Shown: positions 55,263 through 64,000 of the stretch, piece after piece | Layout of the letters: each line of letters begins with the position of its first letter | Numbering within the stretch: the stretch's first letter is position 1 | DNA from: JALHST01 sp963798435 | GTDB lineage: Bacteria > Bacteroidota > Bacteroidia > Flavobacteriales > Flavobacteriaceae | Length of the DNA stretch: 64,000 nt | Reading direction: 5' to 3' | NCBI GenBank assembly: GCA_963798435.1 | Contig: CAWCTF010000003.1 | Location: 113,718 to 177,717, forward strand | Notes under the pieces: model-generated | Seen by the model: the letters and a program-made list of their open reading frames with translations, nothing else | Database searches by the model: none | What the model was told of the DNA's origin: nothing | Position numbers and translations under genes: made by a program

Positions 55263-56465
55263 ATGAAAGTACTTTTTTATACCCGGGAATTTCCGCCTTA
55301 TGTCTATGGGGGTGCAGGCGTACATGTGGAGTATCTTTCTGCCGAACTTGCCAAACTCATGGAGGTCGAAGTGCGTTGTTTTGGCGATCAAGATGCGAAG
55401 TCCGATCATCTTACTGTCAAAGGCTATCCGTATGAGAACATTGTATACAAGAATTCAAACAGCCAATTAAAGGCCGTATTGCAGACCTTAAGTACCTGTG
55501 TGCAGATGAATGCCGAAACCATCGATGCCGATATCGTGCATTGCCATACTTGGTATTCGAACTTTGCCGGTATCATTGCCAAACTCTGTTATGGTATTCC
55601 CTTGGTCGTAACGACCCATTCCTTGGAACCCTTGCGACCTTGGAAGCGCGAGCAATTGGGAAGGGGTTATGATGCTTCCCTTTGGATCGAGAAAACGGCG
55701 ATTGAAATGGCCGACGCCGTCATCGCGGTATCCAAGGAAACCCGGGATGATATCTTACATCATTTCAATGTGGATCCCGAAAAAATAAAAGTAATCTATA
55801 ACGGAATCAACCTAAAGGAATATCAGGCCACCCAAGAAACATCGGCCCTTGAAAAGTACCACATCGATCCGTCAAAACCCTATGTACTTTTTGTCGGTAG
55901 GATTACCAAGCAAAAGGGTATCATTCATTTGGTGAATGCCATAAAATATATCGATGCCGACACCCAGATCGTGCTATGCGCAGGGGCGCCCGATACGCCT
56001 GAAATTGCAAAAGAAATGGAGGAAAGCGTGCACAAAGTGCAAAAAGATAGGGACAATGTCATATGGATCGCCGAGATGCTCGATAAAAAATCGGTCATTC
56101 AGCTCTACTCACACGCCGATGTATTTTGTTGCCCATCGATCTATGAACCCTTTGGAATCATCAATATTGAGGCCATGGCCTGCCGAACGGCCGTTGTTGC
56201 CAGTGCGGTCGGAGGCATTAAGGAGGTGGTGGTCGATGGGGAAACCGGCATCCTTGTACCCTTGGACCAACAGCAGGTCGCCCCATTTGAACCGAAATTC
56301 CCGGATACGTTCGCAAGAGATCTGGCGCGAGGAATCAATACCCTTATCGGCAATCGGGAATTGCGTGAAAAAATGGCCGAAAACGGCCGAAAAAGGGTCG
56401 AAGAAACCTTCGATTGGTCGGCCATTGCGCTCCAAATCAAAGTCTTATACGAATCATTAAAGTAA
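55263..56465 (+). CDS. glgA: Glycogen synthase, actinobacterial (GT4) type
   Basis: A 400-residue GT4 glycosyltransferase that uses ADP-glucose. The N-terminal loop KVLFYTREFPPYVYGGAGVH binds donor and acceptor, and the C-terminal half has VLFVGRITKQKGI and the EX7E motif in CCPSIYEPFGIINIEAMACR. It resembles the glgA type first defined in Corynebacterium rather than the GT5 enzyme of E. coli; some of that group make maltose-1-phosphate. It is 7 bp upstream of glgC and surely co-transcribed. Confidence 0.85.
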   Translation: MKVLFYTREFPPYVYGGAGVHVEYLSAELAKLMEVEVRCFGDQDAKSDHLTVKGYPYENIVYKNSNSQLKAVLQTLSTCVQMNAETIDADIVHCHTWYSNFAGIIAKLCYGIPLVVTTHSLEPLRPWKREQLGRGYDASLWIEKTAIEMADAVIAVSKETRDDILHHFNVDPEKIKVIYNGINLKEYQATQETSALEKYHIDPSKPYVLFVGRITKQKGIIHLVNAIKYIDADTQIVLCAGAPDTPEIAKEMEESVHKVQKDRDNVIWIAEMLDKKSVIQLYSHADVFCCPSIYEPFGIINIEAMACRTAVVASAVGGIKEVVVDGETGILVPLDQQQVAPFEPKFPDTFARDLARGINTLIGNRELREKMAENGRKRVEETFDWSAIALQIKVLYESLK

Positions 56466-56472
56466 AAAGAAC

Positions 56473-57741
56473 ATGTTCAATAATAAAGTACTAGCCATCA
56501 TATTGGGCGGGGGTCAGGGATCTCGGCTCTTCCCATTGACTGAAAACAGGGCCAAACCCGCAGTACCCATCGCGGGTAAATATCGTTTGGTCGATATCCC
56601 GATTTCAAACTGCATCAATTCGGAAATCAAAAGAATGTACGTATTGACACAATTCAATTCGGCTTCCCTGAACCGACATATTAAGAATACCTATCATTTT
56701 AGTTTTTTCAGCTCTGCCTTTGTCGATGTACTAGCTGCCGAGCAGACCATGCAGAGCGGCAATTGGTTTCAAGGTACCGCTGATGCCGTGCGGCAGAGCA
56801 TGCATCATTTTTTGCAGCATGAATTTGACTATGCCTTGATCCTTTCGGGTGATCAATTGTATCAGATGGATTTTAACGAAATGATCGAAAAACATATCGA
56901 ACACGCTGCCGAAATATCCATTGGAACGATTCCGGTGCATGCCAATGATGCGACCTCCTTTGGTATTTTGAAGACCGACCCAGAGGGGATGATCGCCTCC
57001 TTTATCGAAAAACCATCAACCGATCGCTTGCCTGGCTGGGATTCGGAGGTAAGTGACGAAATGAAACGTGAAGGGCGTATCTATTTAGCCTCCATGGGCA
57101 TCTATATCTTTAATCGCGATGTGCTTATCAACTTGATGAACAATCCTGACACCATGGATTTTGGAAAAGAAATCCTCCCCCAATCAATCGGTAAACACAA
57201 AATCATTAGCTATCCCTTTGAAGGGTATTGGACCGATATCGGAAATATCGATTCTTTCTTTGAGGCAAATCTGGGTTTGACCGATAGCATCCCCAAATTC
57301 AATCTCTACGATACGAAAAAGGTCATCTATACCCGGGCGAGGATGTTACCGACCTCAAAAATTTCCGGCACCCAAATGGACAAAGCCGTTATCAGCGACG
57401 GTTGCATCATTCATGCCTCCAAGATCGAAAGATCGGTCATCGGGGTGCGTTCGAGGATCGGAAAAGGGTCTACCGTCATCAATACCTATATGATGGGCAG
57501 CGATACCTACGAGACCTTGGAAGAAATAGAGCACAACCATATCAAGATCCTGGCGGGCATCGGGGAGCGATGCTATATCAAAAATACCATCATCGACATC
57601 AACTGTCGCATCGGTGATGATGTTACCATCGATGGAGGGCCACATCTTGATGACGCTGAAACGGACACCTATGTCGTAAAAGATGGTATCGTGGTCGTTA
57701 AAAAGGGGGCGGTCATCCCGACTGGGTTTAAGCTTGAGTAA
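56473..57741 (+). CDS. glgC: Glucose-1-phosphate adenylyltransferase
   Basis: A 422-residue enzyme making ADP-glucose from glucose-1-phosphate and ATP, the committed step of glycogen synthesis. Motifs: ILGGGQGSRLFPLTENRAKP at the nucleotide site, LSGDQLYQMDF, SFIEKP for sugar phosphate, and a C-terminal left-handed beta helix (RSVIGVRSRIGKGSTVINTY). It supplies the substrate for the glycosyltransferase just upstream. It converges on the DUF1080 gene across a 7-bp-phased repeat. Confidence 0.95.
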   Translation: MFNNKVLAIILGGGQGSRLFPLTENRAKPAVPIAGKYRLVDIPISNCINSEIKRMYVLTQFNSASLNRHIKNTYHFSFFSSAFVDVLAAEQTMQSGNWFQGTADAVRQSMHHFLQHEFDYALILSGDQLYQMDFNEMIEKHIEHAAEISIGTIPVHANDATSFGILKTDPEGMIASFIEKPSTDRLPGWDSEVSDEMKREGRIYLASMGIYIFNRDVLINLMNNPDTMDFGKEILPQSIGKHKIISYPFEGYWTDIGNIDSFFEANLGLTDSIPKFNLYDTKKVIYTRARMLPTSKISGTQMDKAVISDGCIIHASKIERSVIGVRSRIGKGSTVINTYMMGSDTYETLEEIEHNHIKILAGIGERCYIKNTIIDINCRIGDDVTIDGGPHLDDAETDTYVVKDGIVVVKKGAVIPTGFKLE

Positions 57742-57743
57742 GC

Positions 57744-57898
57744 AGTGGGTAGTTGGAAGTTGGCAGTGAACAATGTCTGAGGTACGAAGTCGGAAGTCGG
57801 AAGTTCCAAGTTAACGAATTCGTATTTCATACTTCGTATTTCGTATTTCGCACTTCGTATTTCGTATTCCATTCACTTCGTATTTCGTATTTCGTTCA
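57744..57898. repeat. 7-bp-periodic tract between convergent genes
   Basis: About 22 heptamers, first of type AGTNNNN (AGTTGGA, AGTTGGC) and then of type CGTATTT/CATACTT, with one phase slip near 57775. It fills the gap between glgC and the DUF1080 gene. It shares period and setting with the tract at 17311-17422. Confidence 0.8.
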
Positions 57899-57907
57899 TA
57901 ACCGCCT

Positions 57908-58414
57908 TCAATATTCACACGTTGAATTGTCGGCCTTTACAAAATAGGATTTATAATTTTTGGCTTTTTTATCCATACAGCCACAGAGGTTCAGCAATTC
58001 GATCGACTTGAAATCTATGGGGGCGGTCTCGGCCTGAATCGAAATATAGCCTTCCTTTAAAGGCGCCCCTTCGCGATAGGCACTTTCTTTATAACCGCTG
58101 ATGGCACCACCCCCGATAGTGGGTTTTCGGTATTCCATGACCACTTTATCCTCTAAAATATGTTGAATAAGGGAATCCCCAAGTACCCTGGCTTCGACAT
58201 TGACCCACATATCGCCCGGATACGTCTTTGAATCTGAATTGATACAATGAGGCGAAAACAAGGAATCGCCCAACACCACATTGGTTCCCGGGGTACATAA
58301 GTTCGCATTGGTTCGCGTATCGACCCCATTGCCCCCCAACAATTGCAATTCCAAGGAAATCGGGAAATCCTGTTCTAGGCCCAACGTGCTGGGGTCTTGA
58401 CAATGAAGCATCAA
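57908..58414 (-). CDS. DUF1080 protein, C-terminal part (frameshifted)
   Basis: The second part of the gene that starts at 58791. It reads MLHCQDPSTLGLEQDFPISL, the conserved core of DUF1080 (3-keto-disaccharide hydrolase, concanavalin-like fold), and ends with a Cys-rich motif CGCMDKKAKNYKSYFVKADN that resembles the surface-protein repeat GCTDxxAxNYxxxAxxDDGSC. The frame joins the upstream part if one C is added to the GGCCCG run near 58440, giving PEWAWRNNGLMLHCQ. Confidence 0.82.
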   Translation of the reverse strand: MMLHCQDPSTLGLEQDFPISLELQLLGGNGVDTRTNANLCTPGTNVVLGDSLFSPHCINSDSKTYPGDMWVNVEARVLGDSLIQHILEDKVVMEYRKPTIGGGAISGYKESAYREGAPLKEGYISIQAETAPIDFKSIELLNLCGCMDKKAKNYKSYFVKADNSTCEY

Positions 58415-58791
58415 TCCGTTGTTGCGCCAGGCCCATTCGGGCCTCCCCGTTGTTGTTCGCCTACAAACCGATAGGTTACCTTGAGGCGGTAGTACGAGAA
58501 TTTATCCTTGTAATAGAGGTGGCCAAAATCGTTGTTAAAGGTGTCGTTTTCCGCATAGCGAACACTTAGCAGACTATCTTTAAGTACAAATCGATTTTTA
58601 TAGTTTACTCCCAGTTCACTTCCCTCGAATTTGGGCACCCACGTATCAAAAGAACTTCCATCGAACAAGGAAATCCATTCCTCTTTGTCCGGATCGACCT
58701 TCGTGGTATTACATCCTTTCAAAAATACCGTGCCAACCAATAGTAAGGCGATTAGATATCGATATTGCGTAAAGGCGTTGAATTTTTTCAT
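58411..58791 (-). CDS. DUF1080 lipoprotein, N-terminal part (frameshifted)
   Basis: The first part of a lipoprotein of about 293 residues. The start MKKFNAFTQYRYLIALLLVG with lipobox FLKGCNTT is preferred over a Met at 58839. The DUF1080 domain begins WISLFDGSSFDTWVPKFEGS and continues to KVTYRFVGEQQRGGP, after which the frame is lost. In other Bacteroidota such proteins hydrolyse 3-keto-glycosides or bind carbohydrate. One base separates the two halves. Confidence 0.82.
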   Translation of the reverse strand: MKKFNAFTQYRYLIALLLVGTVFLKGCNTTKVDPDKEEWISLFDGSSFDTWVPKFEGSELGVNYKNRFVLKDSLLSVRYAENDTFNNDFGHLYYKDKFSYYRLKVTYRFVGEQQRGGPNGPGATTD

Positions 58792-59148
58792 TACAGGTTG
58801 CGTTGTATTTCCACTAAAAGGTACGCAAATTTTCAGCATCGATTAAAAATACCACCATTAAATAACGCATACATGTTGGTAGGACAACAACTCGCTGAAC
58901 CTCCTATCACGGTCGCTACATCACGACTTCCCAAATCGGTATTTGACGTTGAAATCGATCATAATAGCTAAATTAATTTCTTTTCGCCAGGGGATAAACG
59001 TTCTTTAGGGTCGCTATTTTAGAGTTACTATGCAAAAGATTCATAAATTTGCAACAAGCGTAGCCCAAGTCGACTGAAATGCAGTTGTAAGAAATGTAAC
59101 CTTGCCAAACCCCCATTCTAACCTATAGGAATACAACACTCCAGCAAC
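58792..59148. other. Divergent intergenic region
   Basis: About 360 bases between the divergently transcribed DUF1080 gene and a small membrane protein gene. No RNA, repeat or terminator is recognisable; promoters for both sides are expected here. Confidence 0.4.
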
Positions 59149-59445
59149 ATGGTAAAAAGAAGTACACTTTACATAATCGTTGCCATTATTTTGGTAGGCT
59201 TTGGTATTGGCATCTACCTCCAAGACCTAAAACATCGTGAAAGTACGGCAGCCTATTGGAAGGCTAACCGACACAATGTAGGACGATTTACCAAGATCCA
59301 GAAATTCACCCTCGAAATGAATGCTAAAAATTGGCATGCGATGCGCGATAGCATCTATAAAGAGATGGACACCATTGTCATCCTTCGATTTCGTAGTGAA
59401 ATGGACAGCCTCAACGTCATTCGAAAAGCAAAGACTTCCGAATAA
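59149..59445 (+). CDS. Small membrane-anchored protein
   Basis: A 98-residue protein with one N-terminal helix (LYIIVAIILVGFGIGIYL) and a charged, helical remainder (KIQKFTLEMNAKNWHAMRDS). Probably anchored in the inner membrane with the tail on one side. No family recognised. Confidence 0.55.
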   Translation: MVKRSTLYIIVAIILVGFGIGIYLQDLKHRESTAAYWKANRHNVGRFTKIQKFTLEMNAKNWHAMRDSIYKEMDTIVILRFRSEMDSLNVIRKAKTSE

Positions 59446-59687
59446 ATAGTACCCAATCGTCACTTTTAGGTTTTGTACAGGTCTCATGGAAGCATTGGAA
59501 AATGCCCCTGCCACAAGCCATGCAATTCCCTATAAAAATCACCACTCAAGACTTGCACTTTTTGAAACCAAATGTTAAAAAAGCGACCGTTCATCGAATA
59601 AATAAATTCGTTCATCGATGATTCGATTGAATTGAATAGTTTTGCCAAACCCAGAAATTCAGTCATTAATTATACCCTAATCTACTT

Positions 59688-60047
59688 ATGAGCGTTTCCC
59701 CTCAAAAAATCATTCGATTGATTGTACTTTTTATTGGCATTTTAGGCGCCGTCTCCTGCAATAAGGGCAATGACTTGATGGCTGAATATCTTGTTTCCGA
59801 TGCCCTTAACCCTAAGGATCAGACCATTTCGACTTCCAAAACCCTTAAAGCGACAGATCCCAAAAGCAACACCATCGCCGATGCCGCAACACAAGAATCT
59901 AAAAGCGGCGTGGTTCAGTTAACAGAATCGGCTACCCGGAAAATTGGGACCATCGCAATCGATGATATAACCAATACGATCATCTACACCCCAGCAGCTG
60001 AAAATGCTGTTTCTACTCCGCAAGTCGCAGGAACCGCTGTTAAATAG
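59688..60047 (+). CDS. Small lipoprotein of unknown function
   Basis: A 119-residue protein with lipobox GAVSCNKG and a low-complexity mature part rich in Thr, Ser, Ala and Lys (KDQTISTSKTLKATDPKSNT). It lies just before the second hairpin-repeat array. No family or catalytic motif is visible. Confidence 0.55.
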   Translation: MSVSPQKIIRLIVLFIGILGAVSCNKGNDLMAEYLVSDALNPKDQTISTSKTLKATDPKSNTIADAATQESKSGVVQLTESATRKIGTIAIDDITNTIIYTPAAENAVSTPQVAGTAVK

Positions 60048-60064
60048 GCCTTTTAAGATAAATA

Positions 60065-60605
60065 GCAAAACCCTCCGTCTTCCCGCCAAATTTGGCGGGA
60101 ATCCACCTCCCTTTGACTAAAGGGAGGAGCCAGTTCTAATTTCCCTTATTACTTGCTCCCCTCTTCAGTTGAAGAGGGGAATGAATCGTCCGCCTCTGGC
60201 GGATGAGAAAGGGGAGTTTTGTTTGATCAGTCTCTTGTTTTCTGGCAAAACCCTCCGTCTTCCCGCCAAATTTGGCGGGAATCCACCTCCCTTTAACTAA
60301 AGGGAGGAGCCAGTTCTAATTTCCCTTATTACTTGCTCCCCTCTTCAGTTGAAGAGGGGAATGAATCCCGATGAAATCGGGAAAAGGGGAGTTTTGTTTG
60401 ATCCGTCTCTTTTTTCTGGCAAAACCCTCCGTCTTCCCGCCAAATTTGGCGGGAGATCCACCTCCCTTTGACTAAAGGGAGGAGCCAGTTCTAATTTCCC
60501 TTATTACTTGCTCCCCTCTTCAGTTGAAGAGGGGAATGAATCCCGATGAAATCGGGAGAAAGGGGAGTTTTGTTTAATCCGTACTTATTTCTGGCAAAAC
60601 CCTCT
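60065..60605. repeat. Hairpin-rich repeats, second array (inverted relative to first)
   Basis: Three units of 180, 174 and 175 bp beginning at 60065, 60245 and 60419, and a partial fourth at 60594. Each runs from CAAAACCCTCC through a CCCGCCAAATTTGGCGGG palindrome, CCTCCCTTT..AAAGGGAGG, CTCCCCTCTT..AAGAGGGG and a variable short palindrome (CGTCCGCC..GGCGGATG in unit 1; ATCCCGAT..ATCGGGA in units 2 and 3) to GGGGAGTTTTG. The ends are near inverted repeats of each other (CAAAACCCTCC and CAAAACTCCCC). It belongs to the family at 4180-5085, on the opposite strand. No gene lies in 60048-60760. Confidence 0.9.
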
Positions 60606-60760
60606 CCTCCCACTGTTTTTAAACACATGGCATGCTTCCATGGAATAAATAAAAATAGGACGCCGAATATCTGTCTTTATTTATTCCCTATTTTTAAGAA
60701 TTAAACCCCACGCACGATGGGGATAGATCGGATTCTCTTTTCACATAAATTCAGGTATCG

Positions 60761-63505
60761 ATGGGCACTCCCTCAGTTCACAAAGGCATCAGTTTAGGTC
60801 GCATTTTTCAATCGGATATCCCCGTAATCGCCCTTATTTTCTGGGTAGTGGTTTTGCTTTTCGGCTGCGAGGAGGCAGTACAGCATGGGCCATATGAGTA
60901 TGAGGTCGATTTTGGGGATGTCACCTCCCAAGGCAGCCTACGGTTAAAGAAGGAAGGAAACGCCTATAAAGGTTCCCTGGTTTCTTTTGATTGGGGCACC
61001 ATCGATATGGGATTGGTTAAAATCTCCAAAGATTCCCTATGGGCCGGTTTTGAACTGTTTGATGAAACGACACACCTTACTGGGCGTTTTGATGGAAACC
61101 TTTTTAAAGGTTCACTGCATATTGCCGAAGATGCCTACCCGTTTAAAGCGCAGGAAGCGCCTACCGAAATGGTCGTTATTGACCGATCGAACATCAAGTA
61201 TACTTTGGCGCAAGATGAATTGCCTGCCGTAGAAAAAGACATCGACCATGCCGGGTTCCTTGCTGATGAAGACCTAGAAGCGTATAAACGAGGGGGCCGT
61301 ATTTACAGTTCCAATTGTGTCAATTGCCATGGGACCCCCGAGGTGCAGGGATCCATACCTAGTTCCCTTAAATTTTGGGAACAGCCCTTTAAGGCCGGCA
61401 GCGATGCCTATTCAATGTATCAAACCGTCAGCCGCGGTTATGGTTTTATGCCGCCACAACCCATACTCACCCCACAGCAAAAATATGATGTCATCACCTA
61501 TATTCGAAGGGAGTACGTTCTAAAAAACCCAAAGGAGACCTATATTAAGAATACCCCGGGCTACTTGGCCGGGCTGCCCAAAGGAAGTACCAGAGGGCCT
61601 GAAACACAGCCCTATCACCCCTGGTCTGATATGGACTATGGGGACTTTTTTATCAACACCTACGAATTGGCAGATGCGGCTACGGGAATCCCTAGATACC
61701 ATTCCCCGGGGCCTGTTCCTTTTCCCGACGAGGATTATAGTAAAAACAACTTTGCCTATAAAGGCATCGCCGTACGACTTGATAAAGGCCCGGGAGGGGT
61801 TTCAAAAGGCAATGCCTGGATGCTCTTCGACCATGACCTATTGCGCGTTGCAGGGGGCTGGACGGGCAATGGCTTTATCGATTGGAATGGCATTCTGTTA
61901 AACGACCAACACGAGACCTATCCGCGTACCATTGGGGAACTCCATTTCGAGACCCCGGTCGGACCCGGATGGGCGAATCCCGAAACGGGTTCTTTTGAAG
62001 ATCCCCGATTCACGGCACGGGATGGGCGTAAGTTCGGCCCCTTGCCTAAAAAGTGGGCCAATTATAAAGGCCTTTATCATGTGAACGAACATATCATTAT
62101 CGCCTATACCGTGGGCAAATCAGACGTCTTGGAACAGCTTGGTATGGCAGCAATGGGAACCGACACCCTCTTTACCAGGACCCTCGATATCAGTGCATCC
62201 ACCTCCTCCCTAAAAATGCGCGTGGCCCCTATGACGCATAAAGTAGCCCTTTCGGGGCAAGGTGCCCATCTGCTGGAGGAAGCTGGCTCTGTGATGCTGC
62301 AGGTTGAAAAAGGAAAGGCCGCCCGGGTACAATTGTTTATTGGTGACCCCTCGGTATCGGCCTCCGAATTAGATGCTTTTGCGAAGGCTTCGGCGCCTCC
62401 GGAAGCGCTAAACCAATATACTATTGGAGGGGGAAAGGCCCATTATCCTGAAAAACTTACCTCCGAGATTACTATAGGGGCGCCAGACGGCGTGCTAGCC
62501 GTTGACCAGTTGCCTCCACCCTTTGAGAACCCATGGGCCAGTAGGATGAAGCTCAGTGGAATCGATTTTATGTCAGATAGCAATATCGGGGTGGCATGTA
62601 CCACCGATGGCGATATTTGGAGAATAAGCGGCCTCACCGATGGTTCTAAAGAGTTGACCTGGCAACGCATCGGGGCCGGACTTTTTCAGCCCTTGGGCAT
62701 CAAAGTCCTGAATGACAAAATTTATGTCATTTGTCGCGATCAACTGGTATTGCTCCATGATTTTAATGGGGATCAGGAAACCGATTTTTACGAGAGCTTT
62801 AACCACGACCATCAGGTGACCGACCACTTTCATGAGTTTGCCATGGGGCTACAGGCCGATGCGGAAGGAAACCTGTATTATGCCAAAAGTGGGCGGCATG
62901 CCCGGGAAGCCTTGATACCACAGCACGGCACTTTACTAAAAGTAAGCAAGGATGGGTCGAAGACCGAGATCATCGCCACCGGCTTTCGGGCCGCGAACGG
63001 AGTGTGTATCAACCCAGACGGAAGTTTTTTGGTCACCGACCAGCAAGGGTATTGGAACCCCATGAACCGAATCAATTGGATCGAAGGCAAAGGCAATTTT
63101 TATGGCAATATGTGGGGCTATAATCCCCCAAAGGACAGTACGGCCACCGGCATGAAACCTCCTATGGTCTGGGTCGATATGGAGTTTGATCGTTCGCCTT
63201 CCGAATTGTTGTGGGTCGATAGCAAGCAATGGGGGCCTTTAGATGGTGGCCTCCTGAGCTTTTCCTATGGGTACGGGAAAATTCAATTGGTATTGCATGA
63301 AAAGATAAATGGCCAAGTACAGGGCGGAGTCATCGATTTGCCGGGTATCAAGTTTTTGACAGGAGTCATGCGGGGCCGGTTCAACCCGGGTGACGGACAG
63401 TTATACGCCTGTGGCATGTCGGCATGGGGCACGGATCAGCTCTTGCGCGGCGGTGGCCTCTATCGCGTTCGGTATACCGGGAAAACCCCTGTCGACTCCT
63501 ATTGA
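60761..63505 (+). CDS. Haem-c/DUF6797 lipoprotein (frameshifted at 3' end)
   Basis: A large lipoprotein with lipobox LLFGCEEA. A small beta domain is followed by a cytochrome c domain with haem motif C186-V-N-C189-H190 and a later Met (GYGFMPPQP) as probable sixth ligand. A DUF6797 region comes next (AYKGIAVRLDKGPGGVSKGN, WTGNGFIDWNGILLNDQHET), then a C-terminal six-bladed propeller (SGIDFMSDSNIGVACTTDGD, NGVCINPDGSFLVTDQQGY). Such proteins are thought to act in oxidative sugar breakdown in the periplasm. The ending GKTPVDSY is a frameshift artefact; the true end is at 63828. Confidence 0.85.
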   Translation: MGTPSVHKGISLGRIFQSDIPVIALIFWVVVLLFGCEEAVQHGPYEYEVDFGDVTSQGSLRLKKEGNAYKGSLVSFDWGTIDMGLVKISKDSLWAGFELFDETTHLTGRFDGNLFKGSLHIAEDAYPFKAQEAPTEMVVIDRSNIKYTLAQDELPAVEKDIDHAGFLADEDLEAYKRGGRIYSSNCVNCHGTPEVQGSIPSSLKFWEQPFKAGSDAYSMYQTVSRGYGFMPPQPILTPQQKYDVITYIRREYVLKNPKETYIKNTPGYLAGLPKGSTRGPETQPYHPWSDMDYGDFFINTYELADAATGIPRYHSPGPVPFPDEDYSKNNFAYKGIAVRLDKGPGGVSKGNAWMLFDHDLLRVAGGWTGNGFIDWNGILLNDQHETYPRTIGELHFETPVGPGWANPETGSFEDPRFTARDGRKFGPLPKKWANYKGLYHVNEHIIIAYTVGKSDVLEQLGMAAMGTDTLFTRTLDISASTSSLKMRVAPMTHKVALSGQGAHLLEEAGSVMLQVEKGKAARVQLFIGDPSVSASELDAFAKASAPPEALNQYTIGGGKAHYPEKLTSEITIGAPDGVLAVDQLPPPFENPWASRMKLSGIDFMSDSNIGVACTTDGDIWRISGLTDGSKELTWQRIGAGLFQPLGIKVLNDKIYVICRDQLVLLHDFNGDQETDFYESFNHDHQVTDHFHEFAMGLQADAEGNLYYAKSGRHAREALIPQHGTLLKVSKDGSKTEIIATGFRAANGVCINPDGSFLVTDQQGYWNPMNRINWIEGKGNFYGNMWGYNPPKDSTATGMKPPMVWVDMEFDRSPSELLWVDSKQWGPLDGGLLSFSYGYGKIQLVLHEKINGQVQGGVIDLPGIKFLTGVMRGRFNPGDGQLYACGMSAWGTDQLLRGGGLYRVRYTGKTPVDSY

Positions 63506-63828
63506 TCTGAAAGTAACTGCCTCCGGCGTCGCCCTGACGTTCGCTTCGGCTCTTGACCCCGAACAGGCGCTAGATCTTGGGAAGTATCTCGTAAAGACCT
63601 GGGACCTTAAAAGAAGCAGTAAATATGGTTCGGATCGTTACAATGTACAGCCATTGACACGTTTCAAAGGCCGTACTCCTACCCGATGGAAAAACAATAC
63701 AGCTCTTCTTACCGGACATCACCCCGGTGGATGTAATGACCATCGCCTATGACCTTCAGGATACCCAAGGCCATCCCCTAAAAGGTACCTTGCAGAACAC
63801 CATTCATACTTTGGGCAAGGGGTTTTAG
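63506..63828 (+). CDS. C-terminal continuation of the haem-c/DUF6797 protein (two frameshifts)
   Basis: Removing one A from the run before ACCCC (about 63481-63484) turns YTGKTPVDSY into YTGKPLSTPIDLKVTASGVA and opens a new frame. That frame fails again near 63668; removing one base there gives FKAVLLPDGKTIQLFLPDIT and runs to TAG at 63826-63828. The protein would then have about 1020 residues, the usual size for this architecture. Confidence 0.75.
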
Positions 63829-63868
63829 GTATTGCAGGGAATTTGTATCGCGTGAAAGCAACTAAATT

Positions 63869-64000
63869 TTAGCTGCTCTTTTTACTTTCATACCCATAGG
63901 TGTAGGTTTTATTTTCAGGGATGGCAACATCGTTGACCACATAGGCCATATTTTGAAGGCGCCTTGTCTGACTTAATTCTTTTGAGAATTGCAAGGTCTT
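63869..64000 (-). CDS. C-terminal end of a probable tyrosine autokinase (5' partial)
   Basis: An open frame enters from the right edge and ends at 63869 after 43 residues: KTLQFSKELSQTRRLQNMAY, then VVNDVAIPENKTYTYGYESK and KSS. The VxND segment followed by a Tyr-rich tail fits the end of Wzc-type polysaccharide export kinases (BY-kinases), whose tail Tyr residues are autophosphorylated. Only the tail is present, so this is tentative. Confidence 0.45.
   Translation of the reverse strand, partial: KTLQFSKELSQTRRLQNMAYVVNDVAIPENKTYTYGYESKKSS

Overview
The window looks like chromosomal DNA of a marine-type Flavobacteriaceae bacterium (Bacteroidota; Maribacter/Zobellia/Arenibacter-like by general character, genus not proven). 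The evidence is a SusC/SusD pair, proteins with type IX secretion (T9SS) sorting domains, a LytS/LytTR two-component pair, arrays of large FtsX/MacB-type permeases, a Kdo synthesis gene, A-rich leaders without Shine-Dalgarno sites, and a tmRNA whose tag reads GENNYALAA and whose 3' end lacks an encoded CCA.

Layout. 1-8.3 kb: three large ABC permeases (the first cut by the window edge) and one ATPase, interrupted by a hairpin-repeat array. 8.4-17.3 kb: a membrane protein fused to a degenerate Nudix domain, polyphosphate glucokinase, TypA/BipA, a frameshifted DinB-like gene, kdsA, a frameshifted DUF3857/transglutaminase gene and a PHP phosphodiesterase. 17.4-19.1 kb: an AlaDH/PNT-type oxidoreductase and tmRNA (ssrA).

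19.1-41.0 kb: an accessory region bracketed and subdivided by direct repeats of the tmRNA 3' end, best read as two adjacent integrated islands at ssrA with no integrase left inside. The left one (about 19.3-29.7 kb) carries DUF1059 and exported OsmC-like genes, a LytTR regulator/kinase pair, three related lipoproteins, a beta-barrel protein and a four-gene unknown membrane operon. The right one (about 29.7-41.0 kb) repeats 529 bp of the left end perfectly and then carries a minus-strand operon of two paired modules, each a large T9SS-exported protein followed by an FN3-like lipoprotein.

41.2-64.0 kb: a sorbosone-dehydrogenase-like lipoprotein, a fourth FtsX-type permease, a susCD operon with a clear terminator, an outer-membrane receptor-like protein, an actinobacterial-type glycogen synthase with glgC, a DUF1080 lipoprotein (frameshifted), two small envelope proteins, a second hairpin-repeat array in inverted orientation, a haem-c/DUF6797 lipoprotein (two frameshifts), and the C-terminal end of a probable tyrosine autokinase.

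At least six single-base frameshifts lie in short homopolymers of otherwise intact genes, so sequencing error must be considered beside true gene decay. The most distinctive content is the integrase-less double island at ssrA, its duplicated T9SS-protein/lipoprotein modules, and the membrane protein fused to a catalytically degenerate Nudix domain.
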